DNA of 64,000 bases from positions 1 through 64,000 of the forward strand of contig OENT01000453.1 of assembly GCA_900239685.1 (NCBI GenBank), in the 5' to 3' direction. The notes below the pieces were generated by a model that saw nothing but the letters and a program-made list of their open reading frames with translations, was not told the DNA's origin and did no database searches. A program made the translations under genes and the position numbers. Positions 22,248 to 35,700 of this stretch are shown piece after piece. The DNA is from Rotaria macrura (Eukaryota; Rotifera; Eurotatoria; Philodinida; Philodinidae). The first letter of the stretch is position 1. Every line of letters starts with the position of its first letter.

Positions 22248-25200
22248 ATGAGTGCACCTTGTAGTCTTGAACATTGTCATACAAATCTTTTTGCTCTGGT
22301 AAATGACAAAGAAACCTAAATAATTGTTTGTTTTCACGTTTTACTTTCCTTCGCATTCTATTTTAGCAAAGTTTAAATGATATGAAATGGAAATGTTTCC
22401 GTCGTTCGTTAAATTATCGTTTAGAACCGAATCAATATAAAGATCCCGTTTTAATTGCTTATTGGAATGCAATACGTACTGATACGTTATGCGCATGGAG
22501 ACGTGTGTTAACTGATGATGGACAAAAAACCGAAAAAGAACTTTGGTTATTTGGTATTAATGAAGATTTACCATTGGAATTACCTAATCTACGACGTACT
22601 AGAAACAGAAAATGTTTTTTTTTGTATGCTCAGGTTTTTAATTGATTTATTTTCTAGCTATTAATCAAGCCAATGGGTCATGGAGTGAAAATGCTTTATC
22701 CTACGATTGTCGATCTATGTTATTTAAAGCGTTGCATAATATGATTGAAAAGTACGATTTGTTGTTGTTTTTGAAGATTGAGATTAGAGTGAAATTTTTC
22801 GTATGTTTAGATATTTATTATCAAAAGGTTTTGCACGTTTGAATAAATGGTTTGTTTTACCAATCAATGATCATTCAGATGTTAAAGTGCCAAATTTTTC
22901 GTTTAATTTCAATTTTTTTCTTCACGGAGATAATAAAGTATGTGCGAGTGTTGACGTACAACGTCATCGAAATATTTATAATTTAACAACTAAAGATCTT
23001 GATAAAACATCACCACTAAATGGTAAGAAAAAATACTTCTGTTTTTTCTATCATTGATTTTGATCAAATTTTAAATTCTTCGTATGGCTATTTGTTTCGT
23101 AGTGATCCTAGCACCATACGGCATTAATGGAATGCTTACTGGTCATGTCAGTAGAGATATTGATCTCAATTTATTGCGTGAAAATTGGGAAAGAAATTAT
23201 CCAGTTCGACATATTGATGGTTTACCGGATTTTGTCGAAGTTACTGCTGGTATGTTAGAATTTTTATTGAAACATATTGAAATCGGCACGGATATGATAG
23301 ATATATGAATTTTACTGATAGTTTTCAAACAACAGGTGAACATACTCTCATACATGTTTTATAATATGAAGAAAGAATTTACAATGCTTTTTTTGTTTCA
23401 TTACAAGACTTGAAAATTCTTTTTGTAAGAGATTGAGAACAGTGGCTGAGACTTCGAAATTATTTCTATTGAAAAGACTTAGACTGTAGAATACGTAGTC
23501 TATTTTCTATAGATTGTATTTTATTTTATTTTATTGAGACTCATAAATAATTCTTACTCAACTTTCTTCAATTACGAATAATTGAATTCTCAATGATCAA
23601 AAACTTATATTTCACTCATTACTATTTGTACCTTTCTATTTCTTCAAGGAAGGATTCGAATGTTCTATCCAACATGTTATGTATATAAGATAGCTTCAAT
23701 TGATGATGTAACATCAAATAATGAAGTAACTGCTCCAAACAAAAAATCAGATTTATCTTCATTGAAGAAATCCAAAACTCCAATTCCATCAACAGCAACA
23801 GCGAATACAGTAACAACACCAACACCAACAACGACAACACCAACAAATAATACGCGATTAGATTTAGTACCAACTAATACTAAAAATGAAAATATATTTG
23901 TAAAAAATTTAGCAAATCAATTACTAATCAGTGCACAACGAAACAATTGTATTGATATAGAGAAAAAGTATGTGTAATAATTGAAAGTTATGTTTTTCAA
24001 TCTTCTCAATGAATAAAACTCATGTTCCTTTTTACCTTAAGACAAGAGAATAAATGTCTATCAATAAATGATCCAACGAATCGTCGTGCATGTCGATGTC
24101 ATCAATGTTTAACACCAGCAGCGCGTTTATCAACATTCATTCCATTTCATCGCCGTCCTTGTACAACTCCACCTGTTTTATCTGATCCGTCCTCAATACG
24201 AACAAAAACCGAACTAATTAAAACTGAAAATTCGTTGGAATCAAACGAAAATACGAATACATTAGTACAAAACGATGTTTTAGTTTCTCAATCAACATCA
24301 TCGCCGACAGTAAACAATCCAATACCATCAAATCAACCAACAACAAATGAAAAGACATCAGAGTGGGCAGCATCAACACCGAATAGTGTTAGTATCAGTG
24401 GTCCGCCATCGGTACTTGCGCCTATAACAAATCTTAATTCCGTACAAACAAATTCACCTGTACCCGTATCAACATCATCGAGAGGTTTAAAGCGTTCGGC
24501 GACAATAGCATTTGATGATGTATCTATCGTCGAAGATGATGAAAGAGAACAACAGAAACAAACATATGATTTTCATAGAACAGATACGTTTTTACAATTA
24601 CCATTAAAACGTTTTCGTCCTGAGACGAATTCAATTATAATAAATAGTATACAATCATCATTAACAACAAATAACTCGTCAACCTTCGTAACAACTGATC
24701 ATGTTTATCGTCATGGTCAACCAACTCCACCAAGTCCTAGTCATATGTCATCTAGAACAGATCCTTATGAATTCGGTGATGATGAAGATTCAACATCACG
24801 ACTTAGTTATCCACCGTCAACACCAACGGGTCATGTTCGTCAAAATCAATCATCATTCAATGCAAATGATGGTCCATCAATAACAGATCTTGAAACAATT
24901 ATTGATTCACATGATATCAATGAAAATAGAAATTCGAATGTTCTGTCACATTTACTGTCCAATGGTGGTGTGAAATCACCTATGCGTAAAGACAATTCAG
25001 TTGGACATTCTATTCAACCACCACATCCTTTGACACTGAATGCATCAACAACGAATGGTAATTCATTTCCCCTTAACAAACCACTTAACGGAGGTAAGCG
25101 TATAGGAAATAAAACTTGGCAATTTCTATACGATGTTATGAATCGTGCTGTTATTTCTTTTCTTTTGCTAATATTCACCCACCAACAGCTAACACAAGAC

Positions 25201-26815
25201 TAGATTGAACGAGAACACAATGACTAGAAATCAAGTTTGTCAATCCGAAAGACATTTATGATTTAACACACCTATCACTTATGTTTTAAGAGACATACAC
25301 TAGCCATAGGATTCTTACCATCTTTAGTTATAACAGTCGTAGTAACATTTTAATTCAAGTGACGGATAGTCGACTAGCCGTGAATCTTTTTCGATTAATT
25401 ATTTTTACATTGAGATGAGAAATAGCGTGTCGGCATTGTTTGAACTTTGGTTAGTTACTCAGATATTGCCATCTGTTCACTTATTACTATTGATATACTG
25501 CACTATTTCCTCAGTACTACCGTTTGGTGCATCATGAGATTATCGTTACTTTTTTGTGTTTCTATTTCAAAATACTGTTATGACAGTTGATTGATATTCT
25601 ACTTTGACTATAATTTCATACAGTCTTTCATGATGATATTTAAGAATCGGAGTAATGAATATCGAGTTTATATGTTCTGAAAGTCTGAAAATAATTTCGG
25701 TATTGATCTGCGTATGCAACAAATCACTAGTCATTAGTTCATAACTGAAAGCTTCCTTCTAAAGAGTGTTGATCGTAAGTGATTGTCTTTCGTTGAATCC
25801 TTGCCTGTGTATTATCGTAAGAAAAACCCAATAACTGCAACTGACTGATTAAAGCACTTAGAATCTACTTTCTTAATTTAAATTTGAAAAATTCTTCATT
25901 GCTAAGAAAAAATCTTTGTTTTTAGTTTTTCACGAATTAGAACAAATTTATAATACTCCACCTGGTTCATCATCATCTGAAAAATTACAAGCACTACATT
26001 CTCCGTATGCTATCATGGTTGATAGTGTTAGTAGTGCTGCAACAACGTTTGATATGCTGAATCAATTTAGTCAAGAATCCATCATAGCTCCATTTGAATC
26101 TATAACTGTCGATGATCATTCGTCTTATCATCCATTGAAAAAAACGAATTGTCTAACGAAATCTATTAAACGTTATGAACCATCGAAATCATTTTCTTTA
26201 CCAATATCATCACATCATAAACCAATGAAACATTGGAAACGTACATTAACCATAAATGATTATTCATCGAGTCCATTTAGTAATCAACAAGTCATACGAC
26301 AACAAGCAACACCACGATCAGTCGATATACGTAATACATCAATGTCTATATCAAATGTTCCAACACCAACAATCTATTCACCCATGAATAATAATCCATC
26401 CATACGTTCGACTGATTTACAATCATCACCATTTCCTATACGTTCTGTTGGTAGTGTACAAGCTTTAAATAGTCCAACAACATACACACAATCAACAACA
26501 ACAATTAATCAACCTGAAGTTGATTCATTGCTATTCAATGTTTTACTTAATGATAGTATTTTAAATTTTTTTCGTGATATGAATTTTGATTCATGCGTTT
26601 TATGTGCGTGTACACCAAATGAACTAAGTATACGTGGCATCGATTCTACAATATATTTAGAAAAACCGCGTGATTTTCTTAAATCTTCATCGACACCAAC
26701 ATCAACAAGTGGACAAAATCCACCAACACATTCACCTTATCATCCACACATGTATACACATCAACAATCATCATATCATATGCATCCACATTCAGCTATG
26801 TATGCTCAACAACAA

Positions 26816-26847
<32 letters not shown>

Positions 26848-29800
26848 ACAACAACAACAACAGCATCATGTTATGCCATCAACCAACACAACTCATAATA
26901 ATCATAATTCATGTTCATGTGGTTTTTCTGCTGTTGTCAATCTACGTTTGAGTTATCTATCGGGTTTATTTTATGAAGATGAAATCGAAATAACCGGCGT
27001 TAAAGCTGATTTAAAATATCGTACATCAAATGATCAAATACCTGTTAATTTATTAGAATTAATTGAACGTAAAGAATGTCTACCATCACCGTTCGATTAT
27101 TTTATTAATAAAAGTATTCAAACATCATTGATAAATAGAAAAAATGAGCAAGATATATCACAAATATTAAAGCAACCTGCTTACCAATGTAAGTTATTGC
27201 TTTCATTATTTAAACATTTTATTTTACATTAGCATAAACGATCATGTGTATTCAATCACATGAGTTCACGTAAAATGGACTAGTTTCTATGGATTCGTTT
27301 TTCAATTCATGAGAATTGTTGTCGTGACATGAATAAAATTGGAAGAACTAGCGAATGAAAGTGGATTAGGTTTCTCTTCAATTGACAGGTTGAGAAGGGA
27401 ACAAAAAATTCTTTCCCCACATTTTTAATCTTTTAGAGACGCTACAAATAATAACTGGCTATTCTATACGTTGACAAACTATTTCAGATCGTATAAGAAA
27501 ATGTGAAATATGAGAATGTGAATGCATTAATAGTTGTATGAAAGAAGGAAAATGTTTCACTAGTTTCCACGTACATCTACGAGTATTCATGCTCAAGGTT
27601 GACAAGCAGAATTTTGATCTTCGATTAAAAACAAAAAAAAACACAGATTATGAGAAAAACAATATATTTTGAAAACAGAATAAAATCAATATGAAACAAC
27701 AGATTTACGAATTAATGTGCTGCATATGTCAAATATAGTTTTAAATCAAAATAATACGCATTTCATGAATCCTTTCAAAGAAGTTTGAAATCGTTGAACT
27801 CTTAAGGCTTTCATTTGTGAGATAACGATATAACACAAATTGAATACTCTTATTAATCTTAGATCATGTGAAAATGTCAGTTCTAATTTTGGACGAATAA
27901 AACTTTATTTAAAATCATAAATTTTGTATTTTTACTTTTTCAATCTATCTTTTCTATTAATATGAATCTATGAATAAAATTAATTTTCATTTATCAAAAT
28001 TTCACAGAACCAATATCTGAATATAGAAGATATATGGCCATAAATTGATTTTGTACTTGTACGTAACTTTTAGTCAGATATTCGATCTGAACAGCAGCTT
28101 GAATGAAGTACGGATCGATATCATCTCGTTCGAAAAACGAAATAGGACATCTAAAAGATTTCTACCTTATTTATTTAAACATGTAACTGAGTCGAATTCT
28201 CATCGATACAAAAAAAAATACATAGGTATTCTAAACTACGTATTTCTAATTCATTTAGATGAAAACTTAGCATGTCGTGCAGCTATAGAACAATCACGAA
28301 ATACTGTTAATAGTCTAATCACTGATGATCTCGAAAAACATCATTGGCTACATCAATGGTCATATTCGACTTGTAAGAAAAAAATGACATATTTAACAAA
28401 AAAAAAAACATCCATGTTTGTTTCTATATCGAATTTTCTTTAGCTCCGCTTGATTCTGATCAACAATTAATAACAATGTTACGCTCATTACAACCATTAT
28501 TAGTTGAAGCATTAAGAAAACGTAATGTTAACGGTTTATGGAGTACAATAGATGGTCCATTAACATGGAAATCGTTTCATCAACTATTATATGTACAAAA
28601 TCAACATGTACAACTTGAAGAACAAATATGCGGTCCACAGCCTATTCCATATCTTCTTGCTGGCCTCGATCGTGAATGGGTTATGTTAGCTCCGTATAGT
28701 CTTAAATTTTGGGATAAATTATGTCTTGAACCATATTCAAAAAATAAAGATATCGCATATGTATGTGTTGTACCAGATAATGATTATATATGTTCAATGA
28801 CAAAAACATATTTTCGAGAATTATCAACACACTATGAATTATGTCGATTGGGTTTACATAGACCTTTGTTAAAAGCATTTTCTGATCAAGGTCTTTTACG
28901 TATTTCTCAAATAACTAATGATTCAATACAACTTCCCAATGTTGATCAATGGTTTACCGATCATGAAACAACACATCCACTTGGAACACGTCTAAAAGTT
29001 TATGCTCAAACAATCAAAGGACAACTTTGTAAGTAGAGCATGATGAATTTCGATTGATATTTCTATCATCGTTTTGATTTTGATCATCATGTTAACATAT
29101 TATTTCTTTGTAACTAATTTTATTTGTTATTTCTAGTTAATCTTTTGTCGACTCAACCATTTGATAATACATTATTAGAAGAAGGTGCATCACGTCGTGA
29201 TGTATTTCGTACTCCAAATGATGTTTCAAATCCATCTTCATCACTCGATTTACATTCATCAAATAATGATTTAACAAATAGTGGTTATGCTCTTTCACCA
29301 TCAGCAACATCAACAATACCAACAACAAATAATTTGCTTGCAAATAATATCTATACAACAGGATCAACAACAACAGATGTTCTTAGTTTATCGTCCAGTA
29401 ATGCATCATCATTAACCAATGGTACATTTGTAAATGGTCATCAAGTTGATCCAGTCGATTTACAAGCATTTGATTCGTTTCATCAAGGTCGAACATCAAA
29501 TGATGATCAATTTTTTATTGTCATCTATCTTATTGACACATTTCGATATGAAATAACAGCATCGACGACTGACGAAAACGGAAATAGTACAACAGCAATT
29601 GATGAACGAATCGATGCATATATTAAAAAAGCGATTTTTCGTGCTTATATGGATCTTATTAGAGATTTGCCAGAAAAAATTTCTATTCGAGTTAATATAC
29701 AGGTAAATAGAACAAACGGACAGCAAAATTTATTTCAGACAAGACATCAATTTATTGTGTTTGCTTTAGATTATTCCATTCGAATCTCTAGTGAATCAGC

Positions 29801-32746
29801 AAGTTGAAGCGGATTCTGAATTACGTTTAACTCAATTAAAACGTTTAGCATTCAATGTGTATGGACAATTGAAAAGAACAGTCTCTTATACGACACGTGC
29901 AAAATCATTAACTGGTTTCGGACCAGCTGCATCCGAAGAGAAAATGCCCGCTAAAATCGTAACGTCATTCGATCAAAAACTATTTCACATAGTGATTATT
30001 TTAATTTTTAATTTTTAGGTAATGCAACTTTATACACCAGCATATATTCTCTCGCCGAAATCGGATTTTCGTTTTAAATCTTTTGCTGATATAACAGAAC
30101 AGACAAATATAAATGGAAGTATTCTATTTTGTTCGTATTGTCTATCGGACGATCAACGCTATTTACTAGCAACATGTTCAGATGATAGAGGAGAATTATT
30201 AGAAACATGCTCAATTAACATTGAAGTACCTGATAGGTATGTTTATTGTTTGATTTTTGTTCTGAATGGCAATAGTTTAAAGAATATTCTAGAAGGCAAA
30301 GTACATTTTCGACTTGTTATTAGTCGATTGAGATGGAAGGTATTCATAGAGTTTGAAATTTGAGCAGGCAAACATATCTTTCAGTTGGAAAACATGATGT
30401 CTTTAAGTTCTTCAGGATTTATCGTCAGTGACCTATACTTATTCTATGAAAGGTCTTCAAGAGTAAAACATAGCACATCTATAGGAATTTTCGTTAACTT
30501 CTATCGTTAAGAACAAAAGTTTACAACTATTTGATTTTCAGAAATTGTACATCTCTTGTATTTACATGTATTTATTTGTATATTTTATCTATAGACATAG
30601 AAGAAAAGTGCAACATGCACGACGTATTGGTTTACAAAAATTATGGGATTTTATAATGCGTGTTGTTACAAGTACGACCATGCCATGGAGAATTGTCATT
30701 GGACGATTAGGACGACTTGGTCATGGAGAATTAAAAAGTACGTTTGAGTGATTTTAAAATAACATCGGATGTTAATAATAATACTTCTCTTGTTTTATTT
30801 CATAAATTCAGGTTGGGGTATAATTCTATCGAAGAAAAATCTCGTTCGTTGTGCTACACTAATACGAGATTCATGTTCCATGTGTCATATATTACGTTGT
30901 CATGATCAACCAGTGATATTATCAGCATGTTTAATATCTATGGAAACACATCCGTCATTAACAGTTCTGCCCGAATCACTTGAACTTGGGGAAATACGTG
31001 GAACGCAAGCACCTAATAATAATGCAGCATCAATGCAAAATGGTGGTCAAGTATTAGATGATATTTCTGTGACACATATTCTCACACTACCAACATCAGC
31101 ATCTGTACAAGTAAGTGAATAGATTATTATTTACAAGTGATTTGTCATATCATCTTTTTCAAAACATACTATCTAAAATAATGTTCAACGAGTAAATATC
31201 AACAGTTTGAAACAGAAAATTTAATTTTGATTGATATCTTCAATTGAATAAACTAGGGCGTTTTCATTGTTAAAAATTCAATTTTGACGTCTCTCTATTC
31301 ATTTTAGCATGTTCAAGCAATGCCTCGACCTAATGATCATCGTTCAACTGTTGACAACGAAGATGATTTATTTAGTAAATTATTTGAAGATCTTGATCCT
31401 GAAGGTCCACCAAATGAAGCTTTTGATAATATTACATCTCCAACACCAGTCGACTTAGAATTTTCATCGAATTATGCTGATATGAATCATACCGGTAATG
31501 CACATGGTCTATCAAGTGGTCAACATAATCGTCTAGGTAATTCGTCGAATGCACATAATGACTATCATCATAATCATCCATATGGAAATTCTTCAAATGG
31601 TTCAAATGTTAAATCAAATTCATATCAACATTTTGAATACGAAATCGATATGAATGATCATCCATCTTTACATCAACAGCCATTAGCACTTGGCTTTTAT
31701 GTATCAACAATAGGTACATTAAATCCATTGCCATTATGGATGTTACATGGTAAAGTCAATCAACGAACGAATAATTCATGTAGTGTATTTAAAGCAACAT
31801 TACATGTGAGTGTGCCCAATGCTCAGCATTCAGATGATATGTTATTTGCTCAAAGTAATGATCAAAAATTAACTCATCCATTAGATTCAAATTATACTTA
31901 TGTTGTACTCAGGTAAGATTTTGCAATCATGTATTATTTAAAAGCACTATCGAAAAAGAATGTATTGGTGTAGTATAGAAGTAGATGTTGTAGAGGACTT
32001 CTAATTCTATGTCAGAGATCGAAATATCAATATCGTTGTAAAAACTGAAAGCAAGTAGCACTAATATCAATCTGTCATTGTTAGATATATTTATTGATTT
32101 AAGTAATTTATTCAGAAAATGCAATGTTAATACTTATTTTGTTTTATTACCATTTCACATACGTCAATTTTCATTTTCTCAATAACATTTATACACTTTC
32201 GGGATGTCTGATGATGTGCACGATAGTAGAAAGATGCCGCCTAAACTTTAGGAATCATTGTGCCATTTAATCAGAGAGTGCCATCCGAATCTAAGGCATT
32301 CAACAATATTTGATCATTGGATAGGAACAAGTAGTCATGGTTGACGTTCGTTTATTTCTTTTTGTCTAAATTAATGCTATCACAGTTGGCAATGTATCTT
32401 TTTTCTTTCGAAACAATTACAGATAGCTCTCATGAGAAGATGATTTTACAATGCAGACGTATTACAAATGTTTGTCCTTCACAATAACATTTTGATTAGA
32501 ATAACATAACTACATCGTGCTTTTACCTATTTAATCCTGTAGAGAATTAAATAAAGACATAGAAATTGTATTATTACTGAAAACTATTAAGGTTTGTTTT
32601 GTATTATTCTTAGATATGTTCTTGAATCTTACAATCGTTTATCATGGCTACTAATTGATGCAAAAACCAATGAACGTGCCAGTTGTCTACCCATTCATAT
32701 CGAAACATTACTAAGATTATATCATGCATTTGTCAAATTTGTATGA
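22248..32746 (+). CDS. MED13: Mediator complex subunit 13
   Basis: Seventeen exons: 22248-22298, 22367-22595, 22658-22751, 22811-23022, 23103-23249, 23649-23967, 24042-25093, 25926-27188, 28259-28372, 28444-29028, 29137-29702, 29770-29958, 30019-30236, 30595-30737, 30812-31110, 31308-31912, 32614-32746. They sum to 2072 codons plus stop, close to the ~2170 of vertebrate MED13. Landmarks in order: N-terminal [71 protein letters not shown]; the central CTCGFSAV-like [12 protein letters not shown] block; [53 protein letters not shown]; and C-terminal SCLPIH. MED13 belongs to the CDK8 kinase module, which docks reversibly on Mediator and restrains RNA polymerase II recruitment, in the nucleus. 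Exons 6-8 encode long Ser/Thr/Asn-rich disordered stretches and a 19-residue polyglutamine. Introns are mostly 50-100 bases, with longer ones before exons 8 (832), 9 (1070) and 17 (701). Confidence 0.97.
26807..26863 (+). repeat. CAA/CAG trinucleotide run coding polyglutamine in MED13
   Basis: Nineteen consecutive glutamine codons, mixed CAA and CAG, near residues 996-1014 of MED13. They follow a His/Tyr/Met-rich stretch and precede the conserved CSCGFSAV block. The codon mixture argues against recent pure slippage. Glutamine tracts are common in Mediator subunits. Confidence 0.95.
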
Positions 32747-35700
32747 TATTAGGTCGATTGTTACACGTTTGTTGTTTGATGCAATGTTGTTATTATGTTT
32801 TTTTCTCTTTTGTTCCCTTTTCGTGTCTCGTTTGTTTTTTTTTGTAGCCATATTGGCACCTCGGCGCAATCTTTATTTGTTTCTATTCTATAACAGTAAC
32901 CTTATTTCTTCGAATTTGTTAATCAGACAACGAAGAGAACCTATACGTGTATGTGAACTAAGCCACTCTCATGTCTTTTCTTTTTTCATGTGTTTTGCGC
33001 TCAGTTTTTCTTGCAAAAATCAATAGATTTATATGCGTTGTTGTCTAAATTTAAAAATCTGATCTGATACGTCTATATAAAATTGTACTTCTTTATATCA
33101 AAGAGAAAACAAAAACAGAGATGACTCGCACTTGATTTCTCGCTCTTTGTACAGGTGTAAATTTATTTTTAGTGTGAGCGTTTCTACGAAGTCTGTCACT
33201 TACTCTCTTTCGCTCTCTCTCTCTCTCGGTATATATATATACATATATATATATATAACTATTTTCGTCTTTTTGTCTTTTGCAATGCTCTTTGTTGGTT
33301 TGTTTCGTCTCGGATTGTAAACCATGAAAAAGCAGCGATCTTATGTTTTTAAATGAACTTTACTTCCGTCAGTCCATGTCTCCTAGAACGAATATTCCTG
33401 TTAGACAAATATATATATATATATATATATACATAAACTATTGTTTAAAAAGAATTGCAATGGACTACCGATACATACAATCGAACCAGACACATCTGTT
33501 TCTCTCATTCTGTTCTTTGTTGGTTTTTTTTCTTTCGTTTTTTTTTCTGCGCGTGCGTAGTAAATCATGTAAACCCATTCAAACATAAACTCACACTACA
33601 AATAAAAGAACGAATAGCAATTCTTGAATCGTAGAAAACCGACAATGGATTATGTCATTAGAATAGTTTTAATTATGAATTATATCTATGTAAATGATCA
33701 ATTACCTTCGTTCAAGTTCAACACAAATCCATGGAAGTTGTGAAGCGAATCTTTTACAAGTCTTTTACTAACGAACTAAAAACATATCGAGAAACTGAAC
33801 ATACTCAATTAGAATCTATAAAGAATAATCTTTGCCATTGAGCACTTCACTTTTTACATCCTAGCGTGCTTTCAAGTGCCAAAAATTGCCAGAAAACAAT
33901 ATGAAATAATAACATAAAAAAATGACGCAGTGATTAAAAACAGATATCGAAAAATTCTTGTTTTCAACAATCTTTTTACTTGGATTAAACTAATGATGAA
34001 TTTTCACTGTTTTTCTTAATACCTTCGAAGGATTTCAATCATTGAAAATGCTTTATTGACTTGTCACTGTTTTTAACTTGAATGACCGTAAACTATGTTT
34101 TTCAATGATTTTAACCTTTAAACTCCCATTAGAAATGTAATGCAATATTTGCATGTCCAATGAAACTTGTTTAAGTAAAACTATATCGGAATAAATGAAA
34201 TATAAAGTTGATTACATGTGGTTTCAGTGACACGAATTAGAATTTTCCCCTTTTTGATTCCGTTTTATCAAACCTCAATTGATTTGAATCATTCAAAATC
34301 GATTAGATACTAATCATACATTATTGTATACTTTTGTCAATTCAAACATTTATGAAACAGAGATTACATAGATTACGTAAAGTTGCGTTGCTTCTACTAG
34401 ATCTAGTCAATAGGAACTCGAACTGTCCGAGATCGCCAATAAAACGGATACTCTATCGTTGGTGATCTAACACAAGAAGCAGTTAGCGTCAATATTTCAT
34501 TGTCTATTTATTTGTCCTTAAGGCTATAGTCATCACGTGATCTTCTTTGTGCTGTCTGTTCATCAGTATTCTCTTCAATCCAAACAACAATAAATCCTGT
34601 TTATCCGAAAGAATACTGTCTGTATCATTGTTCATAGCCACTTGAATTTATCTGAGTTGTCGATTATTCGAGGTCTATAATCAGGACAAGGTTTACAAAA
34701 TTCATATGCTGACTTCGTATGTACAGATTGTACATGACTATATCTTTTCTCGTATATTCCTGAATGCATCTGCATATATGATAAACAGATTCGTCGTGGT
34801 AATGCAGGAACATTTTCTTGCCGAACAACAATTATAGCGAATACTATTCGAGATAAATTCAATCAAAGATCTTAAAAGAATTCCGATTGAATTTCATGAT
34901 TTTTTAATAGTTCCGTATTTTTGCCAAATAAAACTCTCATTTTAGAAACGAACACATTCGAAAACTGAGGAAAATTTTCGAAAATGTTGCCACCATCAAC
35001 AACTTAGACGTTTCAGAAATATTTTGAAGTCATGGTGATTATATAATTATTCGATGAATATTATCAACGTGCCTTTAGAATCGAAGTACATCAACGTGAA
35101 TCGTCATTGCTGCATTTTCATGCTGAAACCTACGATCACTTTTGCATCGAACGAAGGAAAGGAAACTTTAAAGAAGCCAATGTTTTATTATTAGATACTT
35201 ACTAAGGTACTAGAAAAAGATTTGTGTGATTGATGAAACAATTATTGGACCCTCGAGTATATTCTAGCTTCAAATCTATCCTACATAGAAAAGAATTTTC
35301 TGACATCATCTAATGCATGTCTAACACAAATTTCAACCTTATAGGTACAAACAGATAAAAGATAATTTAAAGCTATTTCTGGACGGCTCAAATACATTCA
35401 TATTTCTCTTTCTACATAAGTACATATATTCAATATGTTCGACTTGAACGAGTGTTGCAACAACAACGATATCATCATACGATTACTGAATTGATCATCA
35501 TAGTAAATTAGTTCTCTCCTAACAATGTCTATAAACTAATGTTTATCTTGTGACCTTCTATATCAATTTCAATGAAATAATCAATTGTTTGTCATCGGTT
35601 CGATATTTGATCACATTCTCAAGATGCATCATGGAACTCGTATAGCTTCATGAGTCTGGAAAAGACAAGATTATACTATCATCGATTATTCATAGTATCT

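Noticed and set aside
23622..23873. Minus-strand Leu-rich frame across MED13 exon 6
   Set aside because: Antisense reading of Thr/Asn/Gln-rich coding repeats; the plus-strand exon is in phase with MED13.
34380..34480. Possible tRNA-like stretch with GATC and CCGAGATC words
   Set aside because: No cloverleaf with a T-loop GTTCGA box and matching acceptor stem could be formed by eye.
34632..34862. Minus-strand 76-codon frame with Cys and Pro residues
   Set aside because: Looks slightly protein-like but has no neighbours in phase and no recognised motif; could be eroded sequence, not enough for a gene call.
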